A DNA stretch of 16,644 bases from positions 1 through 16,644 of the forward strand of contig JASHSY010000041.1 of NCBI GenBank assembly GCA_030040825.1, in the 5' to 3' direction. Positions 1 through 7,739 of the stretch are shown here, in pieces (the stretch's first letter is position 1; every line of letters starts with the position of its first letter). The position numbers were made by a program, and so were the translations under genes. The notes below the pieces were generated by a model. It made no database searches, was not told the DNA's origin, and saw only the letters and a program-made list of their open reading frames with translations. Origin of the DNA: Xanthobacteraceae bacterium (GTDB lineage Bacteria; Pseudomonadota; Alphaproteobacteria; Rhizobiales; Xanthobacteraceae).

Positions 1-69
1 GATCGGCTCGCCGCGCGCTTTCATGGCGCGGAAGCGGGCGAGAATTTCGGAGCGCGGGATGCGGGCCAT
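1..69 (-). CDS. PEP-hydrolase-like TIM-barrel protein, N-terminal fragment
   Basis: Partial gene: only the first 23 codons lie in the window, and the rest runs off the left edge. The visible protein begins MARIPRSEILARF and continues to a GEPI end. This resembles the N-terminus of the PEP-hydrolase-like/TIM-barrel family (Pfam PEP_hydrolase), whose members typically start with a short helix followed by a G-x-P-I-I-G-G-G-A-G-T-G stretch; the glycine-rich part would lie just outside the window. The ATG at 69-67 is preceded by GAGGGG at 7-base spacing, inside the end of the upstream gene, and the upstream stop codon is only 3 bases away, so translation is probably coupled. A UPF0261/Tm-1-like domain directly upstream is the usual neighbour of this family, which strengthens the call. 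The enzyme activity of bacterial members is not well established. Identity is inferred from a short fragment plus context. Confidence 0.6.
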   Translation of the reverse strand, partial: MARIPRSEILARFRAMKARGEPI

Positions 70-72
70 TGT

Positions 73-2286
73 TTATCCCCTCGCCCGGCGACGTGTCAGC
101 CGGCCGCCAAACAGCCGGCGGAACTCGGCGGCGACCGCATCGGAAAAGCGCGGATCGTTGATGTGCTCCGGCATGCGGACGAGCCTACGGGTCGCGGTCT
201 GCCGCACGGTATCTTCGAGCGCCCGAAACAACTCGGAGTCCGCGTTCGGATCGGAGAACGGTCGCCCCGGTTCGTCGAGCGCCGAGACACCACCTTCCGG
301 CAGAAAAAAGCGCACCGGCCCATCCATCCGATTGAGCCGCTCGCCGATCCAGCGTCCGATCCGCGCATTTTCCTCCGGCGTCGTCCGCATCAGCGTGACG
401 GTCGGATTGTGGACTTGCAGCGTGCGGCCGCGGTAGCGCTCGGGCACAGTCTCCATTGGCCCGAAATTGACCATGTCGAGCGCGCCGCACGAGCCGATGT
501 ACGGAATACGCGTGCGCGCGATTGCGCCGAAGCGATCCTCGGTCGCCGGCAATACGCCGCCAAGCAGGAGATCGCAGACCTCCGTCGTCGTGATGTCGAT
601 CACTCCCGAGAGTGCCCCGGAATCGACGAGCTTCTCCATCGATTGCCCGCCGACGCCGGTGGCGTGAAAAACCAAGCACTCGAAATCGTCTTCCAGAGCA
701 TGAACGATGGCGTCGACGCACGGCGTCGTGACACCAAACATGGTGAGACCGATCGCAGGCTTGCCGTTGCTGCGCGGCGCCGGCTCGCGCTCTGCACCGG
801 CGGCTGCGCGCGCCTTCACCATGCCGACGATTGCCGCGGCACCATTGGCCAATATCTGCCGCGACACCGAATTAAGGCCGGCGACATCGGTCACCGAATA
901 AAGCATGAGGATGTCGGACGGCCCGACATAGGGTGCGACATTGCCCGAGGCCACCGACGAGATCAGCACCTTCGGCACGCCGATCGGCAGCGCCCGCATG
1001 GCAGGAGCGACCAGCGAGCTTGCCCCCGACCCGCCGGCCGAAATCAGCCCGCCGACCGGCTCCTGCCGCTTGATCCAGGTTTCGAAGGCTTGCGCCATTG
1101 CGGTGATCGCACCGCCGCGGTCGCCGGTAAACACGGCATTCGGCCCGCCGCGAAAGTAAGTGGCAACGTGGTGCGGCGGTACATCCGCCGGCGACGGTTT
1201 GCCGGACGTCGACAGATCGACCAGCAAGACACGCACGCCGGCGCCGGCAATCTGGTCGCGGATGAAGCGAAGCTCGTCGCCTTTGGTGTCGAGCGTGCCA
1301 GCAACGATGACCGGCGCCACGCCGCCGCGATGGATCGGCCGCAATTCAACGGCAGGCGCCGACGCGATCGCCGCCGGCTCGGGCGCCGTGGTACGGGTTC
1401 GCGCGCTAGTTTCGATCTGGGCCGACGGCGCCGGTTGCGACCAGCGCGTCGGCAAGACCGGATTGGAATTGTAGACCCTGATCGGACCGCGGGGCTTGGC
1501 GACGCGCCCCTCGCGCTCCGGCTGCGGTGCCTGGTCGGCATTGTCGAGCGGCTCTTCCGCACCGTGCTGACCGACGCCCAAGAGGCGCTGTTGCAGATCG
1601 CGATCGGCCTCCAGCCGGGCCGCCTCCATGATCCGGTTGACCCGGCCGTTGATCATGATCGCCACTTTTTCGGCAACCGCGGTGGCGACTCCGATATTCT
1701 GCTCGACAACGAAGACGCCGATGTCGCCTTCCGCACCGAGATTGAGCAGAATTTCCTCGACCCTTTGGACAATGACCGGAGCGAGGCCTTCGGTCGGTTC
1801 ATCCATGATAAGAAGACGCGGGTTGAGCAGGAATGCCCGCGCAATGGCAAGCATTTGCTGCTCGCCGCCCGAAAGCTGGTTGCCGCGATTGGTGCGCCGT
1901 TCCGCCAGCCGCGGAAATGCCTCGTAGATGCGCGGAATGGTCCAGTTCGAGCGATTGCCGCCGGCAGCGAGCTGCAAGTGCTCGTCAACCGTCAGCGACG
2001 GCCACAACCGGCGGCCCTGCGGCACGTAACCAACGCCGAGCCGCGCGATCTCTGCCGGCGTGCGTCCGACCAGTTCCTGGCCCATAAAGCGGATCGAACC
2101 ACTGGCGACCGGGATCAAGCCGACAATCGCCTTGCACAATGTCGTCTTGCCCATGCCGTTGCGGCCGACCAGCGAGAGCACACCTTGCTCAAGCTTCAGG
2201 TCGACACCTTGAAGGGCGTGGCTGCGGCCATAGAAGACGTTCAGTCCCCTGATTTCGAGCAAATCCGGCGGTCGACGCTCAACCAT
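73..2286 (-). CDS. livF: LivF-type ABC ATPase fused to Tm-1-like (UPF0261) domain
   Basis: Predicted 737-residue two-part protein. Residues about 8-236 form a complete ABC ATPase of the LivF type: Walker A GRNGMGKTT (41-49), Q-loop Gln90, signature LSGGEQQ (138-144), Walker B LLIMDEP (158-164), and EQN in place of the H-loop histidine, as is usual in LivF. It should energise import together with LivG, LivM and LivH. Residues about 237-320 are a Pro/Ala/Arg-rich linker that looks disordered. Residues about 322-730 match the UPF0261/Tm-1-like ATP-binding family: TLDTKG (331-336), a GGSG loop, SVTDVAGLNSVSRQ, FHATGVGGQSMEKL, DITTTEV, GSCGALDMVNFGP and LPEGGVSALD. LivF alone is normally about 235 residues, so the second half is an extra domain. 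The ATG at 2286 overlaps livG by 8 bases and has GGGGG 5 bases upstream; a TTG at 2298 would add four residues. The reading frame has no interruption across the linker. What the Tm-1-like half does is unknown; tomato Tm-1 binds ATP and a viral replicase. Confidence 0.88.
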   Translation of the reverse strand: MVERRPPDLLEIRGLNVFYGRSHALQGVDLKLEQGVLSLVGRNGMGKTTLCKAIVGLIPVASGSIRFMGQELVGRTPAEIARLGVGYVPQGRRLWPSLTVDEHLQLAAGGNRSNWTIPRIYEAFPRLAERRTNRGNQLSGGEQQMLAIARAFLLNPRLLIMDEPTEGLAPVIVQRVEEILLNLGAEGDIGVFVVEQNIGVATAVAEKVAIMINGRVNRIMEAARLEADRDLQQRLLGVGQHGAEEPLDNADQAPQPEREGRVAKPRGPIRVYNSNPVLPTRWSQPAPSAQIETSARTRTTAPEPAAIASAPAVELRPIHRGGVAPVIVAGTLDTKGDELRFIRDQIAGAGVRVLLVDLSTSGKPSPADVPPHHVATYFRGGPNAVFTGDRGGAITAMAQAFETWIKRQEPVGGLISAGGSGASSLVAPAMRALPIGVPKVLISSVASGNVAPYVGPSDILMLYSVTDVAGLNSVSRQILANGAAAIVGMVKARAAAGAEREPAPRSNGKPAIGLTMFGVTTPCVDAIVHALEDDFECLVFHATGVGGQSMEKLVDSGALSGVIDITTTEVCDLLLGGVLPATEDRFGAIARTRIPYIGSCGALDMVNFGPMETVPERYRGRTLQVHNPTVTLMRTTPEENARIGRWIGERLNRMDGPVRFFLPEGGVSALDEPGRPFSDPNADSELFRALEDTVRQTATRRLVRMPEHINDPRFSDAVAAEFRRLFGGRLTRRRARG

Positions 2287-3061
2287 GACCGCCCCCAAGG
2301 TACAATTCCTGCACTTCCGGATCGGCTTCGATTTCCGCCGGTGCGCCTTCTTTGAAGATGCGGCCGTTGTGCATCATGGTGACGCTTTCGACGACGCGCA
2401 GCGCCACATCCATGTCGTGCTCGATGATGATGTAGCCGATATGGGCGGGAAGCGCGGTCAGGATGGCGACGAGGTCGCGCCGCTCGTTTGGAGACAATCC
2501 CGCCGCCGGTTCGTCGAATAGGATGAAGCGCGGCGCGCCCGCCAGCGCGAGCGCGATTTCGAGCTGGCGTTGCTGGCCGTGTGCCAACTCGCCGACCAGG
2601 CGATCGGCCACATCTTCCAGATGAACGAGGGCGACGAGTTCGGCGACCGATTGCATGATCGGGTCGCTCGCGCGAGTGCGGACCAGTGAGAAGCGGCTGC
2701 GCGAGACGCCGCGGCAGGCGAGATAGACGTTATCCCGTACGGTCAGTCGCTGGAACAGCAGCGAAATCTGGTATGTGCGCCGTAGTCCGCGGCGAATGCG
2801 CTCGTGCGGCGGCAGCACGGTGACGTCTTCGCCGAAGAAGCGCACGGTGCCGGACGTGGGTGGAAAATCGCCGGTCACGCAGTTAAGCAGCGTCGTCTTG
2901 CCAGCGCCATTCGAGCCTAGCACGGCACGGCGTTCGCCTGGCCGCACGCTCAGTGTAATGTCGGTCAGGGCGCGCAACGCTCCGAACAAGCGGCTTACCC
3001 CGCGCAATTCAATCGCGTTGCCGGTGCCAGCGGCGGCCAATCGTTCGGCGATCGAACTCAC
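2279..3061 (-). CDS. livG: HAAT-family ABC transporter ATPase LivG
   Basis: A 260-residue cytoplasmic ATPase of the branched-chain amino acid (HAAT) importer type, partner of the LivF-type half of the next gene. Walker A GSNGAGKTT is at 49-57, the Q-loop Gln at about 98, Walker B FILFDEP at 179-185 and the switch histidine in IIEHDMD (His215). The signature is LAHGQQRQ (159-166), where LivG proteins usually have LSHGEQRQ, so the serine is alanine here. The start is GTG (3061-3059) with AGGAG six bases upstream; it overlaps the livM stop as GTGA, a classic coupled junction. The substrate cannot be read from the ATPase, so the Liv name refers to family only. Confidence 0.9.
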   Translation of the reverse strand: MSSIAERLAAAGTGNAIELRGVSRLFGALRALTDITLSVRPGERRAVLGSNGAGKTTLLNCVTGDFPPTSGTVRFFGEDVTVLPPHERIRRGLRRTYQISLLFQRLTVRDNVYLACRGVSRSRFSLVRTRASDPIMQSVAELVALVHLEDVADRLVGELAHGQQRQLEIALALAGAPRFILFDEPAAGLSPNERRDLVAILTALPAHIGYIIIEHDMDVALRVVESVTMMHNGRIFKEGAPAEIEADPEVQELYLGGGHG

Positions 3062-4128
3062 CGGCCGCTCCTGCCGTCAGAAGCGCCTACCCGCGATGCC
3101 CAGCGGCGCCATAGACCGACGACGCCGTCGGGCGAAAACAGCACGATAATGAGAAACCCGAGACCGATAAGAGTCTGGAAGCGTCGCCCGTCGAGACCGA
3201 CCGCAACCAGCGCATCCAGCGCGAACGTGCGAAGGATCACGTAGATGAATGCTCCGATGAACGGGCCGATCGGATGGCCGAGACCGCCTACCACGGCGAT
3301 AATCAGAAGATTGATGACGACACCAACGTCGACCGAGAACGGGGAAATCTGATTGTTTTGCCAGACCAGCAGAATTCCGCCGATCGCCGCAATAAAGGCG
3401 GCAAAGGCATAGGCGGCGATGCGGTGGGCCGTTACGTTATATCCGATTGCTTCCATACGACGGGGATTGTCACGGACGCCCTGGAGCGCAAGGCCAAACG
3501 GCGAGCGGGACACGTACAAGACGGCGGCATAGCTCAGCGCCGCAAAGAACAAGATCATGTAATAAAGCGGAACTGGATCGCCCCAGTGCACGCCAAAAAA
3601 ATGCGGGGCCGGAATGGTGGTAAAGCCGTTGAACCCGTTGAAAATCGGCCAGTTCTGCAAGGTGAGATAAAAGAACGACGTGGCCAGCGCCAGTGTGATC
3701 ATGATCGTGTAAATGCCCTCGGTACGGGCCGAGAGCGCACCTGCCAGCGTGCCGAAGGCAACGGCTATGGCGATCGCCAGCGGCGCGGCCACCCACCACG
3801 GCCAAAAGAAGCTGACCTTGGGGAGCGAACTCACGCCAAGCACGGCGATCATGTAGCCAGCGACGCCGGCGACGGTCATTTGCGCCAAGCTGACCATGCC
3901 GCCGTAGCCGCCGAGAAACATCAACGACAGCGCGATCATTCCGAGGATCATCGTCCAGCCGGCGATCTGCCGAAGGAAGAAATCGTTGGCTATGGCGGGG
4001 AAAATCACCATGAAAACGCCAAGCAAAAGGATCGCCGCGTGGCGCGACACCCAACGTCCAAATTCGCCGCCGCGCTGCGCTTCGCCTACGCCTAGCGGCG
4101 CTTGCCGGGTGGTTTCCGCCAGCGCCAT
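3058..4128 (-). CDS. livM: HAAT-family ABC transporter permease LivM
   Basis: A 356-residue inner-membrane permease with many hydrophobic segments after a polar N-terminal tail of about 30 residues. The LivM-type loop GGYGGMVSLAQMTVAGVAGY lies near residues 73-92 (family form GG-aGq-SLG-a-f-GiGAY), and the EAIGYNVTAHRIAAYAFAA coupling region for the ATPases lies in the second half. It pairs with LivH to form the translocation channel. ATG at 4128 shares its first base with the livH stop (TGATG), and GGGGAG sits six bases upstream, so coupled translation is likely. Length is within the family range. The substrate is not defined by sequence. Confidence 0.9.
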   Translation of the reverse strand: MALAETTRQAPLGVGEAQRGGEFGRWVSRHAAILLLGVFMVIFPAIANDFFLRQIAGWTMILGMIALSLMFLGGYGGMVSLAQMTVAGVAGYMIAVLGVSSLPKVSFFWPWWVAAPLAIAIAVAFGTLAGALSARTEGIYTIMITLALATSFFYLTLQNWPIFNGFNGFTTIPAPHFFGVHWGDPVPLYYMILFFAALSYAAVLYVSRSPFGLALQGVRDNPRRMEAIGYNVTAHRIAAYAFAAFIAAIGGILLVWQNNQISPFSVDVGVVINLLIIAVVGGLGHPIGPFIGAFIYVILRTFALDALVAVGLDGRRFQTLIGLGFLIIVLFSPDGVVGLWRRWASRVGASDGRSGR

Positions 4129-5195
4129 CAGCGTCTCCCCAAAAGTCCCTGTGGTCGCAGCGCGAGCACGATGACCATGATCAGAAAACTCAAGACAGTC
4201 GAGTAATTCTGAAAATAGACGGTGCCGATCTGCTCGGAGAGACCGATGATGAGCGCGCCGATGGCCGCACCGGGTATCGATCCCATACCGCCGACAATGA
4301 CGACCACCAGCGACGCCAGCAAGAAATGCGAATCTTCACCAAGCGAAAGCGACTGAAATGTACCGCCAACAATGCCGGCCATACCGGCAAGTCCGGCGCC
4401 GAAGGCGAACACAGCAACAAACAAAAGTTGCACGCGATAGCCAAGAACTGAAAGCATGTCGCGGTCGTCAACACCGGCCCGGATCATCACGCCGACCCGG
4501 GTGCGGTTGAGGGCCAGCCACATTCCCACTCCGATTACAACCGCGGCAGCAAAAATCACGAGCCGCACCGCCGGATAGTAGAGAAAGACGGTTTCGCCGC
4601 TTGATCTAACCGCCACCACGATCGGCGTCACGACCGGACCGTCCAAATAGTCGGGCGTGTCGATCTGAATGGCGTTGCCGCCCCAGACCCACACCATGAG
4701 GTCGGAGAAGACGATCGACAAGCCGAGCGTCACCAGGGTCTGTCGCAGATCCTGCCCCTCCATGCGGCGGAAGATAAAGAACTGCATGGCGATGCCGACG
4801 ACGGCGCAGCTCAAAAAGGCGATCACGTAGCTAAACAACCACGATCCGGTCCATTGCGTGGCTTCGTAGCCCATGTAGCCGCCGAACAAGTACAGCGAGC
4901 CGTGCGCGAGATTGACATTGCGCATCAGGCCGAAAATCAGCGTGAAGCCGGTGGCAACCAAAAAATAAAGGCCGCCGAGGGTAATGCCGTTGAACAGCGC
5001 GTTGATGAAAATCAGTTTTTTGCCGAACACTTGCTCGAGGCCGGCCGGCCACGGCGCCAGCACCAGCCACAAAGCAAATATGACCGCCACCGCAATGACC
5101 AACGCCCAAACAGGATGGCTGCCGATCCAGCGGCCGAACGCGTCGCCGCGCGTAGCAGCCTCGGTTCGCGGCTCATTGTCGAATATTGTCGTCAA
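4128..5195 (-). CDS. livH: HAAT-family ABC transporter permease LivH
   Basis: A 355-residue inner-membrane permease. After a polar N-terminus and one early hydrophobic segment, the family core begins near residue 68 with NGITLGGLYFLVATGFTLIF and GLMRNVNLAHGSLYLFGGY, the LivH hallmark (family form N-AhG-ly-lGAy). The C-terminus holds GGMGSIPGAAIGALIIG, typical of LivH. The start is TTG (5195-5193); it is preferred because GGAGG lies 5 bases upstream and there is no in-frame ATG before the conserved core. It is the first transporter gene after the AraC-type regulator, 77 bases downstream of its stop. No convincing promoter or terminator was found in that gap, so regulator and transporter may share a transcript. 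Confidence 0.9.
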   Translation of the reverse strand: MTTIFDNEPRTEAATRGDAFGRWIGSHPVWALVIAVAVIFALWLVLAPWPAGLEQVFGKKLIFINALFNGITLGGLYFLVATGFTLIFGLMRNVNLAHGSLYLFGGYMGYEATQWTGSWLFSYVIAFLSCAVVGIAMQFFIFRRMEGQDLRQTLVTLGLSIVFSDLMVWVWGGNAIQIDTPDYLDGPVVTPIVVAVRSSGETVFLYYPAVRLVIFAAAVVIGVGMWLALNRTRVGVMIRAGVDDRDMLSVLGYRVQLLFVAVFAFGAGLAGMAGIVGGTFQSLSLGEDSHFLLASLVVVIVGGMGSIPGAAIGALIIGLSEQIGTVYFQNYSTVLSFLIMVIVLALRPQGLLGRR

Positions 5196-5272
5196 CAGAT
5201 CCTCCGCACGAGCAAAAACTACCTGAGCAGAGGCAGCCAGGCATGCTCGATAGTCTGATTTTCGCGGCCGGC

Positions 5273-6100
5273 CTACTCGCTGACGACCCTGGCGATGGTC
5301 CGGTATTGCGTGGGCGCTATCCCGACATGGGACGAGAAGAAATGGGTGAAGTGGCTCTGCGAGGAAAAACCCAACTCGTAACCGATGTCGGTGATCGAGG
5401 TCTGCGAAGCAGTCAGCCGGTCGAGCGCGCGTTCGATCCGCATGGTGTTCGCATAAAGCGCGGGCGTGACGCCGGTGTTCTCTCTGAAAAGCTTGAAGAA
5501 ATGCGGCCGCGACAGCCCCGCGTTGCGCGCTACCGCGTCAAGCTCGATCCCCTGCCCCAGCCCGTCGTCCAAGATGCGCAACGATTTACGCACGCGAAAA
5601 TCGATCGGGGCTTCCCGCCGCCGCGGCAAATCGGGTTTCCGAATGCTTCGCCAGGACTCGTCAAAACTGGCGTCAAAGAGTTGATTTAAATAGCGATTAA
5701 CGATGCGGTAACTGGCATTGGTCACCAGCACATGCGCAAGACTCGCGCAGATCGAACGCAATGTCGTGCCGACGCGGAGCGCGTTGCCGCCGAAGCGCAG
5801 ACTACCCCGCCCTTCCCGATCTCTATCGAGCCAGCGGTCGCAGATATAAGTGACCAAAAAGACCGCCGGCTGATCGGCAGATGTCGGCTGAAAAGAGTGC
5901 GGCTGCCACGGGTTAATCGCCACGCCGGCGCCCTGATCGACGAGATACGGAATTTCGTCGATCGTCACAACGGCCGGCGGCCCACTCAACAAAAATGTCA
6001 GGTGCCCTTCGCGATGGGCATGGGTGCGCATAGGCTTATCAAGCCGATAGACCGTCACCCGGCCAAACGATCCATGGCATACGGCCAGCGCCGTACTCAT
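5273..6100 (-). CDS. AraC-family transcriptional regulator
   Basis: A 275-residue regulator. The N-terminal part (about 15-90) is a cupin-like sensor domain with THAHREGHLTFLLSG and later a W-PHSF stretch, the usual effector-binding fold of AraC-type proteins. The C-terminal 100 residues hold two helix-turn-helix units: LDAVARNAGLSRPHFFKLFR (about 187-206) and ITDIGYELGFSSQSHFTHFF (about 236-255). The frame is open further upstream to 6247, but the ATG at 6100 is chosen because GGGAGG lies 7 bases upstream and because the -10/-35 of a good promoter lies at 6143-6171, inside the longer version. It lies between the livHMGF operon and the divergent binding-protein gene, so it is the likely local regulator. 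The effector is unknown; the imported substrate is an obvious guess. Confidence 0.88.
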   Translation of the reverse strand: MSTALAVCHGSFGRVTVYRLDKPMRTHAHREGHLTFLLSGPPAVVTIDEIPYLVDQGAGVAINPWQPHSFQPTSADQPAVFLVTYICDRWLDRDREGRGSLRFGGNALRVGTTLRSICASLAHVLVTNASYRIVNRYLNQLFDASFDESWRSIRKPDLPRRREAPIDFRVRKSLRILDDGLGQGIELDAVARNAGLSRPHFFKLFRENTGVTPALYANTMRIERALDRLTASQTSITDIGYELGFSSQSHFTHFFSSHVGIAPTQYRTIARVVSE

Positions 6101-6142
6101 GAGCCGACCTCCCACAACGCATATCGTTGTTTTATTTGCTAG

Positions 6143-6171
6143 ATTAAACGACCTTCGGCTGGGATTGACAA
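6143..6171 (-). promoter_or_regulatory. Sigma70-type promoter for the AraC-family gene
   Basis: Reading the minus strand, TTGTCA (plus coordinates 6166-6171) is followed after exactly 17 bases by TTTAAT (6143-6148). Each hexamer matches the consensus at 5 of 6 positions. Transcription would start near 6136, giving a leader of about 36 bases with GGGAGG before the ATG at 6100. Because no good promoter was seen just upstream of livH, this may also drive the transporter operon. Confidence 0.6.
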
Positions 6172-6278
6172 GTGGGCCCGACGACCTGGCACCGCCTTCC
6201 CCGTTTCGGCGCTGCGCCAACGAGCCCAGAATCAGACTGCTAGACACGCCGTCACGGCCACCTTTGCTTCGGCGCGTC

Positions 6279-6308
6279 TTGTCGCCGCGACCCGGCCGCT
6301 GCTACGAT
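6279..6308 (+). promoter_or_regulatory. Candidate promoter for the binding-protein gene
   Basis: TTGTCG (6279-6284) and TACGAT (6303-6308) are separated by 18 bases, each matching the sigma70 consensus at 4 of 6 positions. It would give a leader of roughly 108 bases. This is the best candidate seen, but weak in a GC-rich genome where promoters are hard to read. Confidence 0.28.
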
Positions 6309-6422
6309 TTCTGCTCGGCCGAAAGCGGGGCGACGGTCATCCCCCGACATAACGTGCACGCGCAATCGGTCGATTCAAATAGGAGCGCCGTCGCGACGCG
6401 CTCATCATCAGGAGGGAACCTC

Positions 6423-7715
6423 ATGCGCAAAGGCTTGCTATTGGCGACCGCGGCCGGATTTGCCGCTCTCGCCGCAACCGGATCGGCAAACGCGGCCGAC
6501 AAACTCAAGGTGGGCGTTACTGCGACCCTCGAAGGCACTTATACGGTGCTTGGCGAGGACGGCATGCGCGGCTACGAACTTGCAGTTGAAGCGCACGGCG
6601 GCAAGGCCGGCGGCAAGGAGATCGAGACTATTGTCGGCTCAACGGACGCAAGTCCGGATTCGGCGGTGCGCGCTGCAAAGAAGCTCGTCGAGCAAGACAA
6701 GGTCGACATGATGATCTCCCCGCTTTCGGGCGCGGAAGGCATCGCGATCCGGGACTACTCGAAGACCCAACCTCAAATGACGTTTATGAACGCCGCGTCC
6801 GGCGCGCTCGAGACGACTTACGGCGATCCGTCCGCCGGCATCACCCCGTCGCCGAACTTCTATCGCACCAATTTGGACGGTGCGCAGTGGCACGCCGGCC
6901 TTGGCGACTACGCCTACAACGTCAAACACTATAAGAAGATCGCGACGATCGGCGAGGACTATGCCTTCGTCTACACGCAGGTGATGGGGCTGGTGCTCGA
7001 ATATTGCAAGGCGGGTGGTCAGATCACCAAACGCCTGTGGGTGCCACTCGGCACCAAGGACTTCGCGTCCTACATTCCACAGCTTCTCTCGGAAGACGTC
7101 GACGCAATTTATCTCGGTCTCGGCGGCGCGGACGCCGTGAACTTCCTCAATCAATACCAACAGGCGGGCGGGCACGCCCACCTGATCGGCGGCTCGATCA
7201 TGGTCGACCAGACCGTGCTGTCGTCGAAGGGCAAGGCCAAGGACGCCCTGATCGGCACGATTGCCGCCAGTGGCATGGCGGATAACGATCCGAACCCGAA
7301 ATGGCAGGCGTTCGTGAAAGCCTACCAGCAACACGCGAAGACCGGCTACTTTAAGAATGCGTTTGCCGGCCCCTCGCTGCTTGCAATCAATTATTACAAC
7401 TCGGCCGACGCCATGTTCAAGGCGCTCGACCAGGTCAAGGGCGATCTCAGCAACAACAACAAGGCCTTCCGCGAAGCGCTAAACAAGATCTCGCTCGACG
7501 CGCCGAACGGACATATTACGCTTGACGAGAACCGCCAGGCGATCGGCACGAATTTCGTCACCGAAGTCGTCAAGGCTCCGAACGGCGACTTGGTCAGCAA
7601 AGTCGTCAAGGAAATCCCGAACGTGCAAGAGCGTCTCGGCTTCTCCAAGGCGGTTTTCGACAAGTTCGTTCCGCCGGGCCGTGAGAATCCGCCCTGCAAG
7701 AAAAACTACGAGTAA
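6423..7715 (+). CDS. Periplasmic substrate-binding protein of HAAT-type ABC importer
   Basis: A 430-residue precursor. The Sec signal peptide MRKGLLLATAAGFAALAATG ends SANA|AD, with cleavage predicted after residue 24. The mature part starts KLKVGVTATLEGTYTVLGEDG and continues with GYELAVEAHGGKAGGKEIE and STDASPDSAVRAAKKLVEQD, the type I periplasmic-binding fold of LivK/amide-urea-binding relatives, in which the first lobe contacts ligand with residues after the first strand. AGGAGG lies 7 bases before the ATG, a strong ribosome site suited to an abundant binding protein. The frame is open upstream to 6099 but the signal peptide fixes the start. It lies divergent from livHMGF and is the only binding protein in view, so it should feed that permease. 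Length is somewhat above classical LivK (about 370). The ligand cannot be deduced. Confidence 0.9.
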   Translation: MRKGLLLATAAGFAALAATGSANAADKLKVGVTATLEGTYTVLGEDGMRGYELAVEAHGGKAGGKEIETIVGSTDASPDSAVRAAKKLVEQDKVDMMISPLSGAEGIAIRDYSKTQPQMTFMNAASGALETTYGDPSAGITPSPNFYRTNLDGAQWHAGLGDYAYNVKHYKKIATIGEDYAFVYTQVMGLVLEYCKAGGQITKRLWVPLGTKDFASYIPQLLSEDVDAIYLGLGGADAVNFLNQYQQAGGHAHLIGGSIMVDQTVLSSKGKAKDALIGTIAASGMADNDPNPKWQAFVKAYQQHAKTGYFKNAFAGPSLLAINYYNSADAMFKALDQVKGDLSNNNKAFREALNKISLDAPNGHITLDENRQAIGTNFVTEVVKAPNGDLVSKVVKEIPNVQERLGFSKAVFDKFVPPGRENPPCKKNYE

Positions 7716-7739
7716 AAACGTCGATAGAGTCCAATACGG

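Larger units (their letters stand above)
6101..6422. promoter_or_regulatory. Divergent intergenic control region, araC-type gene / binding-protein gene
   Basis: This is the only stretch over 300 bases without a gene. It lies between two divergent starts, so it should hold both promoters and operator sites. Seen in it: a well-formed minus-strand promoter (6143-6171), a weaker plus-strand candidate (6279-6308), a perfect 10-base palindrome CGTCGCGACG at 6389-6398, and a related imperfect palindrome GTCGCCGCGAC at 6281-6291. Two CGGCCG hexamers lie at about 6293 and 6316. Operator assignment is speculative. The open frame across this region on the plus strand has no ribosome site or coding features and is not called. 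Confidence 0.6.

Noticed and set aside
163..2355. A 730-codon open frame on the plus strand opposite the LivF-Tm-1 fusion gene
   Set aside because: Its translation is rich in Arg, His, Asp and Gln with no domain, a pattern typical of the antisense of a GC-rich gene, whereas the opposite strand carries clear ABC and UPF0261 motifs throughout.
3274..4095. Long plus-strand frame opposite livM
   Set aside because: Charged, low-complexity antisense product without any recognisable domain; livM on the other strand has permease motifs.
6165..6170. Perfect TTGACA on the plus strand, a possible -35 for the binding-protein gene
   Set aside because: Nothing like a -10 box lies 16-18 bases downstream; the same bases serve better as the -35 of the minus-strand promoter.
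6101..6247. Upstream extension of the AraC-type gene to 6247
   Set aside because: The ATG at 6100 has GGGAGG at ideal spacing, and the predicted promoter lies inside the extension.
6099..6422. Upstream in-frame extension of the binding protein (about 108 residues)
   Set aside because: The signal peptide and a strong AGGAGG ribosome site fix the start at 6423, and the extension overlaps the regulator promoter.
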